Shown here piece after piece: positions 11,777 through 21,095 of a stretch of 64,000 nt of DNA. The position numbers and the translations under genes were made by a program. The DNA is from Lysobacteraceae bacterium (GTDB lineage: Bacteria; Pseudomonadota; Gammaproteobacteria; Xanthomonadales; Xanthomonadaceae). The notes under the pieces were generated by a model, which was not told the DNA's origin, did not search any database, and was given only the letters and a program-made list of their open reading frames with translations. The number at the start of each line of letters is the position of its first letter. Positions within the stretch are counted from its first letter, which is position 1. The stretch spans positions 1-64,000 of the forward strand of contig JAMLIV010000001.1 of NCBI GenBank assembly GCA_023954075.1. The letters run 5' to 3'.

Positions 11777-13438
11777 TCAGCGCAGGAACACCCGCTTGCC
11801 GCCGACCCAGGTCTGCAGCACGCCGATCTTCCAGATGTCCTCGGCCGGGATGCTGAAGTAGTCGCGGTCAATCACGATGAAGTCGGCCCACTTGCCCGGT
11901 TCCAGCGTGCCCTGACGCGCCTCCTGGTGCGCGGCCCAGGCGGCATCGAGGGTGAAGGCGCGCAGCGCTTCCTCGCGCGTCATGCGCTGGTCGGCGTACC
12001 AGCCGCCGTCGGGATGGTTCTCGTGGTCCTGCCGCGTCACCGCCGCGTGCAGGCCGAAAAACGGATTGGGCAGCTCCACCGGGAAATCCGAGCCGCCCGC
12101 GATGCGGGTGCCCTGGTCCAGGAAGCGCCGCCAGGCGTAGCCGCCCAGGATGCGCTGCGGGCCGACGCGGTCCTCGGCCATGTTCATGTCCGAGGTGGCG
12201 TGGGTCGGCTGCATCGAGGCGATGAGCTGCAGCGGCAGGTAGCGCGGGATGTCCGCCAGCGCGGCGATCTGCGAGTGCTCCACGCGATTGCGCAGGCCGC
12301 GCGCCTCCGGATGGGCCTTGTAGGCGATGGAATAGGCGTCGAGCACCTGGCGCACGCCGGCGTCGCCAATCGCATGGATGTTGACCTGGAAACCCTGCGC
12401 GAAGGCCTTGTCCACCGCGTTCCGGAGTTCGGCGGGGGTGCGGAACAGCAGGCCGTGGTTGTGGGGATCGTCGCTGTAGGGTTCGATCATCGCCGCGCCG
12501 CGGCTGCCGAGCGCGCCGTCCGCCCACATCTTCACGCTGCGCACGGTCAGATGATCGTTGCCCGAGGCCAGCAGCGGGCCGTTGGCGGCGATCTGGTCGA
12601 AGTCCTCGCCGGTATCGCGCACCATGGCGTAGATGCGAAGGCTCAGGCGGTCGGCGTCGGCCATCTGGCGGAAGAGGTGCCAGTCGTCGGCATCGATGCC
12701 GGCATCGTGGACCGAGGTCAGGCCCAGGCTTGCGAGCGTCACCAGTGCGCTCTCGAGCGCGGCGCGCGCTTCCGCGGCATCGGCCGGCGGAATCTTTGCG
12801 CTCACCAGCCCCATTGCCGCATCGACCAGTACGCCGCCCGGATCGCCGTCGGCATCGCGCTCGATGCGCCCGCCCACCGGATCGGGCGTGTGGCGGTCGA
12901 TGCCGGCAAGCTTCAGCGCCGCGGAATTGGCCCAGCCGGCGTGCCCGTCCACCCGTTCCAGCCAGACCGGACGATCCGCCACCACGGCATCCAGCTCGCT
13001 GGCGGTGGGGAAGCGGCCCAGCTGCCAGATCACCTGGTTCCAGCCGTTGCCGACGATCCAGCCGTCGCCGGGCCGCGCGTCGGCGAAGGCGCGCACGCGC
13101 TCAAGCGCTTCGTCGAGGGAGCGGGTGCCCACCAAGTCGGCCTGGCGCAGGGCGAAGCCCAGTCCCATCAGGTGCCCGTGCGCATCGGTCAGGCCCGGAA
13201 GCACTGTGCGGCCGGCCATGGATTCGATCCGGGCCTCGCCGGCGCGCTCGCGCAGCGCCGCTTCGCCGCCCGTTGCCACCACGCGCCCGTCCTCGTCCAC
13301 CAGCAGCGCATCGAAGCGCTGCAGTGTGCCGCTGCCGTCCAGCGTGTAGCCGTTCATGCGGGTGAACAGCACCGGTTCGGCCGCGGCGGGCAGAGCGAGG
13401 GCCAGTGCGGTGGCGCAGGCCAGCAGGCGAAGGATCAT
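11777..13438 (-). CDS. Exported amidohydrolase family 3 protein (YtcJ-like)
   Basis: A 553-residue metal-dependent hydrolase with a signal peptide (ALALALPAAAE). The first beta strands and metal site show VLPGLTDAHGHLMGLG (HxH). Further on are NGWNQVIWQLGRFPTASELD, VDGHAGWANSAALKLAGI, the HAIGDAG metal-ligand strand, VEHSQIAALAD and GSDFPVELPNPF (the catalytic Asp). This layout is that of the amidohydrolase-3 (YtcJ) group. The natural substrate is unknown; N-acyl or imide hydrolysis is typical. It is convergent with the lipase foldase gene. Confidence 0.88.
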   Translation of the reverse strand: MILRLLACATALALALPAAAEPVLFTRMNGYTLDGSGTLQRFDALLVDEDGRVVATGGEAALRERAGEARIESMAGRTVLPGLTDAHGHLMGLGFALRQADLVGTRSLDEALERVRAFADARPGDGWIVGNGWNQVIWQLGRFPTASELDAVVADRPVWLERVDGHAGWANSAALKLAGIDRHTPDPVGGRIERDADGDPGGVLVDAAMGLVSAKIPPADAAEARAALESALVTLASLGLTSVHDAGIDADDWHLFRQMADADRLSLRIYAMVRDTGEDFDQIAANGPLLASGNDHLTVRSVKMWADGALGSRGAAMIEPYSDDPHNHGLLFRTPAELRNAVDKAFAQGFQVNIHAIGDAGVRQVLDAYSIAYKAHPEARGLRNRVEHSQIAALADIPRYLPLQLIASMQPTHATSDMNMAEDRVGPQRILGGYAWRRFLDQGTRIAGGSDFPVELPNPFFGLHAAVTRQDHENHPDGGWYADQRMTREEALRAFTLDAAWAAHQEARQGTLEPGKWADFIVIDRDYFSIPAEDIWKIGVLQTWVGGKRVFLR

Positions 13439-13501
13439 CGGTGCTCCGGAATCCGCGATGGATGGAGCGACGAGTCTATAACGGACGACGCGATCAAACT
13501 G

Positions 13502-14017
13502 TCACGCCGCTTCCAGCGCGAGCAGCCTGCGCTTGCGATCCAGACCGCCGGCATAGCCGGTGAGCGCCCCATCCGCGCCCACGACGCGGTGGCAGGGCAC
13601 GATGACGCTGATCGGGTTGCGGCCGACGGCGGCGGCGACGGCGCGCACCGCGCGCGGGCGATCCAGCTGCGCCGCCAGCGCGCCATAGGTCGTCGTGGTG
13701 CCGGCGGGAATGCGCAGCAGCGCCTGCCACACCGTTTGCTGGAAGTGGGTGCCGCGCGACATGTCCAGCGGCAGCTCGAACGCGCTGCGCCTGCCGGCGA
13801 AGTATTCGTGCAGCTGGTGCGCGGCAGCGTCCAGGATCGGATTGCCCCGGCGCTCCGGAACCTGCGCAAGATCCGGGAAGTGGCGCTGGCCGTCGAACCA
13901 CAGCCCGCACAGGCCGGCGGCGGTGGCTGCCAGGGTGACGCCGCCGAGCGTGGTTTCGATACGCCTCAGGACGGTGTCGTTGGCGAGCGGGCTGCGATGC
14001 AGGGTGATGGCGTCCAC
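13502..14017 (-). CDS. ogt: Methylated-DNA--protein-cysteine methyltransferase
   Basis: A 171-residue suicide repair protein that removes alkyl groups from O6-alkylguanine. The acceptor is Cys142 in IVPCHRVV. The helix-turn-helix arginine-finger region (YGALAAQLDRPRAVRAVAAAVGRNP) precedes it, and the C-terminal YAGGLDRKRRLLALE is typical. The start is a GTG at 14017 with CGGAG seven bases upstream; no in-frame ATG fits the family length. No Ada regulatory domain is present. Confidence 0.93.
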   Translation of the reverse strand: MDAITLHRSPLANDTVLRRIETTLGGVTLAATAAGLCGLWFDGQRHFPDLAQVPERRGNPILDAAAHQLHEYFAGRRSAFELPLDMSRGTHFQQTVWQALLRIPAGTTTTYGALAAQLDRPRAVRAVAAAVGRNPISVIVPCHRVVGADGALTGYAGGLDRKRRLLALEAA

Positions 14018-14149
14018 GGTGGAACTCCGATGAGAGCCTGACGGCCAGCATAGACCCGTTGCCGGGCTCGTGGAACGCCGCTGCGCCACCAGATGCCCTG
14101 CTGGCGTAGCATCGGTACGGGCAAACCCGTGCCCGATGGAGTCGTGTGG

Positions 14150-14749
14150 ATGATGCGCCCTTCCGTTTCCCCCCGATGGCTTTGGCTGGCGCTGTTGCTG
14201 TGCGCCCCTCCGCTGGCGGCCGCGCCGGCGGCCTACCGGATCGATCCGGTGCACACGCGGATCCTGTTCCGGGTGGGACACAACGGCTTTTCCAGCGCCA
14301 TGGGCACGTTTTCGCGTCCCGAAGGCACCCTCTGGTTCGATTCCGAAGACTGGACGACGGCGCGGCTGGACGTGAAGATCAGACTGCAGACGCTGGATCT
14401 TGGCGACGCGGACTTCGACGCGCGGATCCGGCGGCGCGCCTGGCTGGATGTCGGGACGCATCCCGATGCGCGCTTCGTCTCCACCTCGATCGAACCCGTC
14501 GACCGGACGCACGCCCGCGTGCACGGAATCCTCACCCTGCGTGGCACCAGCGAGCCGGTGACGCTGGAGGTGCGGCTCAATCGCCATGCCCGCACGGCCT
14601 ACAATTCGATGCGCCGCACGGCGGGCTTCTCCGCCAGCGCCACGCTCAGCCGGGCAGCGTTCGGGATGAAGGCGCATCCCGGGGCCGTGGACGATGCCGT
14701 TCATCTGATGATCGAGGCCGAGGCGATCCGCATCCCGAAAGATGAATGA
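14150..14749 (+). CDS. YceI-family periplasmic lipid-binding protein (first copy)
   Basis: A 199-residue exported protein with a signal peptide ending at PLAAAPAA. The YceI lipocalin-like barrel begins with YRIDPVHTRILFRVGHNGFS and contains the GTFSRPEGTLWFD strand, the DARFVSTSIE strand and a GTSEPVTLEVRL strand. YceI proteins bind isoprenoid-type lipids such as polyprenyl quinones. GGAG lies eight bases before the start. A cytochrome b561 gene and a second YceI gene follow in the same direction. Confidence 0.9.
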   Translation: MMRPSVSPRWLWLALLLCAPPLAAAPAAYRIDPVHTRILFRVGHNGFSSAMGTFSRPEGTLWFDSEDWTTARLDVKIRLQTLDLGDADFDARIRRRAWLDVGTHPDARFVSTSIEPVDRTHARVHGILTLRGTSEPVTLEVRLNRHARTAYNSMRRTAGFSASATLSRAAFGMKAHPGAVDDAVHLMIEAEAIRIPKDE

Positions 14750-14866
14750 TGCGCAGCGCCCGCCCATTGTTTCGCCGGATGCAACGTCGCGATCCGCCGA
14801 ATCGTCTTTTTCCCGATGCGGCCTGCGGTTAGGCTGCTCCCTGTCACTGGAGCCATGAGGAACCCC

Positions 14867-15430
14867 ATGTCATTGCGCAATACGAACGATCGCTGGGCCT
14901 GGCCCAGCATGACGCTGCACTGGCTCATCGCGCTCTTGATCCTCGCGCTCCTGGGCGTCGGTTTCGTGATGGTCGAACTGCCGCGCTCGCCGCGCTACTT
15001 CTGGGTTTACGACCTGCACAAGTCGATCGGCCTGACCGTGCTGGTGCTGATGCTGATACGGCTGGGCTGGCGGATTTACGCCGGCGCGCCCAAGCCGGTT
15101 CCCGGCACTCCGCCCTGGCAGCACGTCATGGCGCAGGCGGTGCACCTGGCGATCTATTTCGTGGCCCTGGCGATGCCGATCTCCGGCTGGCTGTACGACT
15201 CGGCCAGCGGACTGCGGGCGCTGAAGTTCTTCGGCTGGTTCACGGTGCCCAAGCTGGTCGCGCCCGATCCCGGGATCAAGAGCGTGGCGCACGAGTTCCA
15301 CGAATGGGGCGCGTGGGTGCTGATCGTCCTGATCCTGATGCACGCGGGTGCCGCGCTGGTCCATCATTGGGTGCAGCGTGATCGCACGCTGTGGCGCATG
15401 TTGCCTGCTTCTTTCGAAAAAACTCGCTGA
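14867..15430 (+). CDS. Cytochrome b561-type membrane dihaem protein
   Basis: A 187-residue integral membrane protein with four predicted helices. Haem-ligand histidines are in MTLHWLIAL (TM1), DLHKSIGLT (TM2), AVHLAIYF (TM3) and LMHAGAALVHHW (TM4). Such proteins pass electrons between ubiquinol and periplasmic acceptors such as oxygen or superoxide. ATG 14867 is preferred because GAGG lies six bases upstream; ATG 14855 is the alternative. Pairing with YceI genes on both sides is a common arrangement and suggests a quinone-linked partnership. Confidence 0.9.
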   Translation: MSLRNTNDRWAWPSMTLHWLIALLILALLGVGFVMVELPRSPRYFWVYDLHKSIGLTVLVLMLIRLGWRIYAGAPKPVPGTPPWQHVMAQAVHLAIYFVALAMPISGWLYDSASGLRALKFFGWFTVPKLVAPDPGIKSVAHEFHEWGAWVLIVLILMHAGAALVHHWVQRDRTLWRMLPASFEKTR

Positions 15431-15444
15431 GAGGAGATTCCGAC

Positions 15445-15996
15445 ATGATTCGCTCCATGGTCCTTGCCGCCGCGCTGGCGCTGTCGTTCGGTGCGCATGC
15501 CGGCGACTGGCAGGCCGATCCGGCCGCATCGTCGCTGAAGTTTTCCGGCTCCGCAGAGGGCGAGTCCTTCGTCGGCGCATTCAAGACCTTCACCCCGGCC
15601 ATCGCCTTCGACCCGGCCGATCTGGCCAGCGCGCGCTTCGAGGTGGACATCAGCCTCGCCAGTGCCGACAGCGGCAGCGCCGAGCGTGACGAAACCCTGC
15701 GCGGCGGCGACTTCTTCTCGGTGGCACGTTTCCCGAACGCCACCTACACCGCCAGCGCGTTCCGCGATCTGGGCGGCGGGCGCTTTGCCGCCGACGGCAC
15801 GCTGTCGCTGCGCGGCGTGGAGAAGCCGGTGACCCTGGAGTTCACCTGGTCGCAGGAGGGCGCAACCGCCACGCTCGACGGCACGGCCAGCGTCAACCGC
15901 ATCGATTTCAACGTCGGCGGCGGCGACTGGGCCGACGCCTCGACCATCGTGCACGAGATTGGCGTCACCACGCACCTGTCGCTGCGCGCGAAGTAG
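15445..15996 (+). CDS. YceI-family periplasmic lipid-binding protein (second copy)
   Basis: A 183-residue YceI protein with a signal peptide (ALALSFGAHAG). The mature part begins with DWQADPAASSLKFSGSAEG and carries the FxxFTPAIAFDP strand, SARFEVDISLAS and LRGVEKPVTLEFTWS. It starts 14 bp after the cytochrome b561 stop, with GAGGAG at 15431-15436, so the two are almost certainly co-transcribed. It is clearly divergent from the copy at 14150, so this is not a recent duplication. Confidence 0.9.
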   Translation: MIRSMVLAAALALSFGAHAGDWQADPAASSLKFSGSAEGESFVGAFKTFTPAIAFDPADLASARFEVDISLASADSGSAERDETLRGGDFFSVARFPNATYTASAFRDLGGGRFAADGTLSLRGVEKPVTLEFTWSQEGATATLDGTASVNRIDFNVGGGDWADASTIVHEIGVTTHLSLRAK

Positions 15997-16030
15997 CGGC
16001 ACGAGAGGGCTTTGATGGCGAGGCGTGTGC

Positions 16031-17380
16031 ATGGGGTGGCGTGATCGCTGGCGGCGCCTGCGCCGGCCGCGCGGTGGCGATGCGCCGGCGCGCGGCGGTG
16101 ACACGCACCTGCTGCGCGCCGCCGACAGCCTGCGCGCACTGCTCGACGATCCCTCCATCCCCGGCAGCATCCGCGCCAGCCTCGCGGCCGACTACGGTCG
16201 CATCGAGGTGATGCTGGACAAGCTGGAGCACGGGCACGTCCACATTGCCGTGTTCGGTCGCGTCAGCGTCGGCAAGTCGGCGCTCTTGAACGCGCTGCTC
16301 GGCGAGCCGGCGTTCGAGGTCGGCGTACTGCACGGCACCACCGTCACCGCCGGCCACCGCGCCTGGCGCGAGGCGCTGGGGCAGGGCGTCCATCTGATCG
16401 ATACGCCCGGCATCAACGAGCTTTCCGGCGAAGAGCGCGAGGCGCTGGCCCTGGACGTGGCTGGCCGCAGCGATCTGGTGATCTTCGTCGTGGATGGCGA
16501 CATGACCTCGGTGGAGGTGGATGCGCTGCGGCTGCTGGCAGGCACCCAGCGCCCGCTGCTGCTGGCCCTGAACAAGGCCGACCGTTACACCGCGGAAGAG
16601 CGCGAGGCGCTGCTGGCGCGGCTGCGCGAGCACGCGCGCGGCCTGGTGGTGGCGGAAAACGTCATCGCGGTGATGGCCCAGCCGGTGGCCCAGCGCGTGC
16701 TTCAGGTGCAGGCGGACGGGCGCGAGGTGGAGGTCGAGCGTGCGCGTGCGCCCGACGTGTCCGCGCTGCGCGGCCGCATCCTTGAAATCCTGGAGTCGGA
16801 GGGCAAGACCCTGGCGGCGCTCAACGCCGCGCTCTTCGCCGGGAAGCTCTCGGACGAGATCGGCGGGCGTCTGACCGCCGTCCGCCAGGATCTGGCCGGC
16901 CGCACGATCCGCCTGTACTGCCTGGCCAAGGGCGTGGCGGTGGCGCTCAATCCCGTGCCCGTGGCCGACCTTCTCGCCGCCGCGACGCTGGACGTGGCCC
17001 TGGTGATGCACCTCTCGCGCATCTACGGCCTGCCGCTGACGCGGGTCGAGGCGGGCCGGCTGCTGGCCACCATCGCCGCCCAGCTCGCCGCGCTGATGGG
17101 CGCGATCTGGGGCGTGCACCTGGTCGCTTCCGCGCTGAAGCTTGCCAGCGCGGGGCTGTCCACCGCGCTCACCGCCGCCGCCCAGGGCGCGCTGGCCTGG
17201 TACGCCACCGTGCTGGTCGGCCGTGCCGCGGAGAAATACCTGGCGCAGGGCAAGAGCTGGGGCGAACTCGGCCCCAAGCGCGTGGTGGCGGATATCGTCC
17301 AGAGTCTGGACCGCGACTCCATCCTGCGCGAGGCGCGCGAGGAAATCCTCGCGCGCCTCAAGAACCGACCGGAAGCCTGA
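16031..17380 (+). CDS. Membrane-associated GTPase with DUF697-like C-terminus
   Basis: A 449-residue TRAFAC-class GTPase. The P-loop GRVSVGKS is at 76-83, G2 includes the TTVTAGHRAW segment, G3 is DTPGINE and G4 is NKAD. The C-terminal 200 residues contain hydrophobic helices (ALNPVPVADLLAAATLDVAL and SALKLASAGLSTALTAAAQG) resembling the DUF697 membrane domain. Start 16031 has GAGG eight bases upstream; a GTG at 16025 is possible. Relatives are poorly characterised and linked to envelope stress or metal homeostasis only by weak evidence. It converges with the protease gene. Confidence 0.8.
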   Translation: MGWRDRWRRLRRPRGGDAPARGGDTHLLRAADSLRALLDDPSIPGSIRASLAADYGRIEVMLDKLEHGHVHIAVFGRVSVGKSALLNALLGEPAFEVGVLHGTTVTAGHRAWREALGQGVHLIDTPGINELSGEEREALALDVAGRSDLVIFVVDGDMTSVEVDALRLLAGTQRPLLLALNKADRYTAEEREALLARLREHARGLVVAENVIAVMAQPVAQRVLQVQADGREVEVERARAPDVSALRGRILEILESEGKTLAALNAALFAGKLSDEIGGRLTAVRQDLAGRTIRLYCLAKGVAVALNPVPVADLLAAATLDVALVMHLSRIYGLPLTRVEAGRLLATIAAQLAALMGAIWGVHLVASALKLASAGLSTALTAAAQGALAWYATVLVGRAAEKYLAQGKSWGELGPKRVVADIVQSLDRDSILREAREEILARLKNRPEA

Positions 17381-17398
17381 CTCCGGCGGCACCGCGCC

Positions 17399-20146
17399 TC
17401 AGGGGAGTTCGAACCCGTCCGCGAAGATCGCGGCCGGCAGCCCGGCCGCGCAGCTCGTGCCCTGTACGATCTCCACGTCGTCGATCCACCAGCCGGTGGA
17501 GCCAACGCTCTGGTCCGAGGCGAAGCGGAAGCGGAACCGCACCGACTGGCCGCCGAAGTCCGCCAGGGTCACGCGCGAGACGAGGAAGCCGCCCGAATTC
17601 CCGACCCATGCGGAGCGTCCGCCGATGGCGCTGCCGTAGCTGGTGCTGATCGTGGTGGTGTAGCCGTTGGCGAGGAAGCGGCTGCCGTTGGCCGGCACCG
17701 TGCCGCTGCCGGCGAGGATGTCGATCCAGGTGGTGCCGTTGTCCAGCGAATACTCCAGCACCGCGCCGTCGTAGCTGGCCTCGGTGGCGTACCGGTGCGC
17801 GAAGGAGAGCACCGCGTTGGTGCCCGACACGAGCGCGATCGGCTGGGCCATCGCCAGCTGCCGGTCCGACAGTCCGTTGGGGTCGGGCACGAACCAGCTG
17901 TGGGTGGGCGAGTGCGCGTCCGTGGTGACGATGGCGAAGTTGCTGCCGACCGAGCCGCTGCCGGTTATCGTCCACTGCGCGCTGCCACTTTCCACATCGT
18001 CGCTGAAACTCGTGACGTCCGGGCCGAAAGCCGCCGCGCTGCGGATCACCAGGTTGGTGTCCTCCAGTCCGCCGCACTGGCCGGCGGCCGGCTGCGCGGC
18101 AAGATCCTCGGCGCGCACGATGTAATGCTGCGTCACTCCCGACCCCACTTCGTCCACGTCGGACAGCGCCGTGCCGGTGAGGCACGAGGCCAGCAGATTG
18201 CCGACATCGGGGGTGAAGTCGGGCGCGGTCGAGCGGTACACGTTGTAGCGGATGTCGCTGGCTGCCCCGCAGCTCGAGGTGGCCGCCGTCCAGGCGAGGT
18301 TGATGCCGCACTGGCTGGCGCTGCCGGCGCTGGTGGCCGAGCTCAGGCCGGCGAAGTCGGGCGGCAGGGCGCAGGTGCCGGTGGCCGTGGCCGATGCGCA
18401 GCTGCTTTGCACGGACGGACATTCTTCCGCATCGTTCCAGGCGATCACGCGATAGCTGTAGGCGCTGCCGCCGGACACGTTGCCGTCCACGAAGCCGGTG
18501 CCGGTGACTTCGCCGATCTCGACGTAGCCGGTGCCCGGGCAGGTGCCGAGCGTGCGCAGCACGCGGTAGCGATCGGCACCGGCCGCGGCGTTCCAGCTCA
18601 GCGTGATCTGATTGGGCGCGGTGGCGACGGCTGTGACGCCGGTCGGTGCCGGCGGCGGATTGCAGTTGTCGATGCCGTCGATGAAATCAGGTGCCAGCCC
18701 CAGCGGATCGAGATGGTCCCTGGCCCGCGTGGTGGACGTGCCGACGCCCTCCCAGGCCGCGAACAGGCCGCCGTAATCGTCGTTGAGTTTGCCCGCTGGC
18801 GCGTTGCAATAGGAGGCGCCACCCGACAGCACGCCGACCAGGCGCTGCTGGCCATTGTAGAGCGGCGAACCCGAGGAACCGGGTTCGGTCACGCTGGGCG
18901 GCAAGACGGGCGGCATCGGGCTGATGTTCGCAAGCCTGGGCGGGGTCGGATCCCAGTTCGCGCGCCAGTGGGTGTCCTGCGCGCCGCTGATGCCCGACAG
19001 CGGCATGTTCACTTCGACGAAGGTGATGCGCTTTTCGTCCACGCCGGGGTGGTGGATCGAGGCGCACAGGCCGGCGGTGGAGGCTGGATCGGCCGGCGCG
19101 CCGCAGGTCGTGGGCGGCGGGCGACGGTCCCAGCCGGCCCAGTGCAGGTTGAAGCTGTTGCCGACCGGCGGGGTGACCAGTTCGATCAGGGTGAAGTCCG
19201 AGCGCGAACTGGCGGTGCCGCTGCCCCAGGGGCTGTTCGTGGCCGCCACGAAGGCCAGGCCTTGCGAGGTGGTGGTGGGACGCGCGATCGGTGTACCGCT
19301 CGCCGCCGAACCCGGCACGCGGCAGGTCGGCGATTCGTAGTTCCAGTAGACCACCATAGCTTTGCGCCGCACTGTTGCTGCCAACGCCGCAGTGGGTTGC
19401 CGTGGCGAAGAGCATTGCGGCGATCGTTGGCGGTGTTGTTCAGGAGCGAACCGGTGCAGGTATCGGTGCCGCCGACGGTGTAGGCACCCACCGAGCGGCG
19501 CGGGCGGTTCCAGGGATCATTGCTGGCCAGACAGGCGACGTCGGTGTTGCAGGAGCCGGATTTGCAGACCTTGGAAAAATGGCCGAAGCCGCGGTAGCCC
19601 TGCCCGACCCGCATCAGGCGAAGATGCGCCTGGTTGCGGCCGGTGGCCGGAACGCGAAGCTGGATCGTGGCGTCCTCGCCGTCGAGCACCGCGGTCCAGA
19701 GCTGGCCATGCGGCGGAATGTCGGCGGCCGTGTACGGTCCCAGCGCGGTGGCACCCTTCGCACCGAAGATGTCCAGCCGCGCGCCTTCCGGCAGCCGCAC
19801 CTGGTCGAACCCGAAGTTGAGGTGGACGGCACCGCTGCCGCGCACCTTGTACTGCCATACCCAGTCGCCGCTGTCGGCCTGCGCCCAGAGGCCGCCGGCC
19901 TGGGTGGAGACATCGATGCCGCGCGCGACCGCGAAACGGCGCGGAAGGCCGGAGTCGGCGTCGCGCCGCAGGTCTTCATCGGCCAGCGCCCCCCAGATCG
20001 AGAGCGGGAAAACTGCTGGCGGGCACCTTGCCCAGCTCCAGCAGGATCGGCGCATCCGGTGCGCTGGCGTCCGTTTGCGCGTGGGCGAAGGTCGCAAGCA
20101 GCCCCACGGCTGCCAGCGCGAAGAAAAGGCGTGCAAGGAGTTTCAT
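17399..20146 (-). pseudogene. Frameshifted lysyl-endopeptidase-like secreted serine protease
   Basis: A secreted multidomain trypsin-fold protease whose reading frame is broken three times. The start at 20146 gives a signal peptide (MKLLARLFFALAAVGLLATF). Frame one stops early; removing one G from the six-G run (complement at 19989-19994) restores the frame. A second break is near 19415 and a third near 19358. With three single-base corrections the gene would encode 914 residues. In order it would have a propeptide-like domain, a catalytic domain with His in TATHCGVG, Asp in SDFTLIEL and Ser in EPGSSGSPLYNG, then two fibronectin-III-like repeats and a jelly-roll domain. The tail ends AAIFADGFELP. 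The breaks may be real decay or base-calling errors. Confidence 0.8.
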
Positions 20147-20306
20147 GCAATGGGTCTCGAGGATGGCGAGGTTCGCGCGCAGGCGCAGCGCGCAAGCCGC
20201 CCCTTCGGCTCGCGCAAGGCTCGGCCGGGCGCGCGATCACGCCGGTATGTCCGGCCATGCTGCGTCGGACTGCCGCTGCGGTGCGGGGAGTCTAACCGAG
20301 TCGGAC

Positions 20307-20891
20307 TCAGCCGACAGCCGTCAGTCCGAAATCGATGCCCAGAAGGACCAGGAGACCGAACAGGGCGAAGATCGCGGCGGCGAGGAAACGCATCTTCGCC
20401 AGCGGGAATCGCCGCGCGAGGCCTTCGCCGACCAGCACCGCCGGCACGTTGGCGGCCATCATGCCCAGCGTGGTGCCGAGCGTGACCATGATGAGGCTGT
20501 CGTAGCGTGCCCCCAGCGCCACGGTGGCGAGCTGGGTCTTGTCGCCCATTTCGGCCAGGAAGAACAGCATCAGGGTGGTGAGGAAGGCGCCGCGCCGCAG
20601 CGGGCGGGCGTCCGATTCATCCAGCGTGTCGGGAATCAGCGCCCAGGCCGCAAAACCCAGGAATGCAAGGCCCAGAATCCATCGCATCAGCGCCGGCCCC
20701 ACGTGCAGCGCGACCCAGTCGCCGATCGCGGCGGCACCGAAGTGGTTGACCAGGGTGGCAACAAGGATGCCGGCAACGATGCGCCACGCCTGACCGGGAA
20801 AACGCGCGGCCAGCACGAAGGACAGGAGCTGGGTCTTGTCGCCGATCTCGGCGATGGCGACCATGCCGAACGAGGTGATGAGGGCTTCCAC
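20307..20891 (-). CDS. TMEM165/GDT1-family manganese exporter
   Basis: A 194-residue membrane protein of six predicted helices with the twin family motifs EIGDKTQ (near residue 15) and EMGDKTQ (near residue 117), which form the cation path. Bacterial members (MneA-like) export Mn2+. The start is a GTG at 20891. The 5' leader carries a yybP-ykoY riboswitch, which senses Mn2+ and supports the manganese assignment. It is downstream of manC on the same strand but clearly has its own leader. Confidence 0.92.
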   Translation of the reverse strand: MEALITSFGMVAIAEIGDKTQLLSFVLAARFPGQAWRIVAGILVATLVNHFGAAAIGDWVALHVGPALMRWILGLAFLGFAAWALIPDTLDESDARPLRRGAFLTTLMLFFLAEMGDKTQLATVALGARYDSLIMVTLGTTLGMMAANVPAVLVGEGLARRFPLAKMRFLAAAIFALFGLLVLLGIDFGLTAVG

Positions 20892-20905
20892 TCAGGGTTC
20901 CATGC

Positions 20906-20951
20906 GGGCCGGCGATCGGATACCAATGACCCTGTCGTCCGTCGCCGGCCC
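20906..20951 (-). promoter_or_regulatory. Expression-platform hairpin before the Mn exporter start
   Basis: A perfect 10-bp stem (arms 20906-20915 and 20942-20951, GGGCCGGCGA) lies between the riboswitch aptamer and the GTG start. It has no U-tract, so control of translation or an alternative pairing partner is more likely than intrinsic termination. This role is inferred. Confidence 0.5.
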
Positions 20952-20961
20952 GGCTCCGGAA

Positions 20962-21062
20962 AACACGGTCAAAGGTCTCGCCCTTGCCACCGACGCCATG
21001 GTCCGTCGACCAAGTCTGTTGACGTCGGCTCCTCCGTTGCGGAGGCGGCTACTCCCCAGTGA
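20962..21062 (-). promoter_or_regulatory. yybP-ykoY manganese riboswitch
   Basis: Read on the minus strand, the leader holds the two hallmark conserved loops of this riboswitch class. The first is GGGGAGTAGC near 21050-21058. The second is GGCGAGACCTTTGACC near 20966-20983. Between them lie hairpins, one with arms CCTCCG/CGGAGG. In the known structure the two loops dock and bind Mn2+, switching on Mn exporters. The gene downstream is a TMEM165/GDT1 Mn exporter, which fits. Confidence 0.88.
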
Positions 21063-21095
21063 CGGCGCACAGTGTCGGCAGCGGGCACGGCGCTG

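Noticed and set aside
11054..14041. A 995-codon open frame on the plus strand across the foldase, amidohydrolase and ogt genes
   Set aside because: Spans three real genes; composition is that of a shadow frame.
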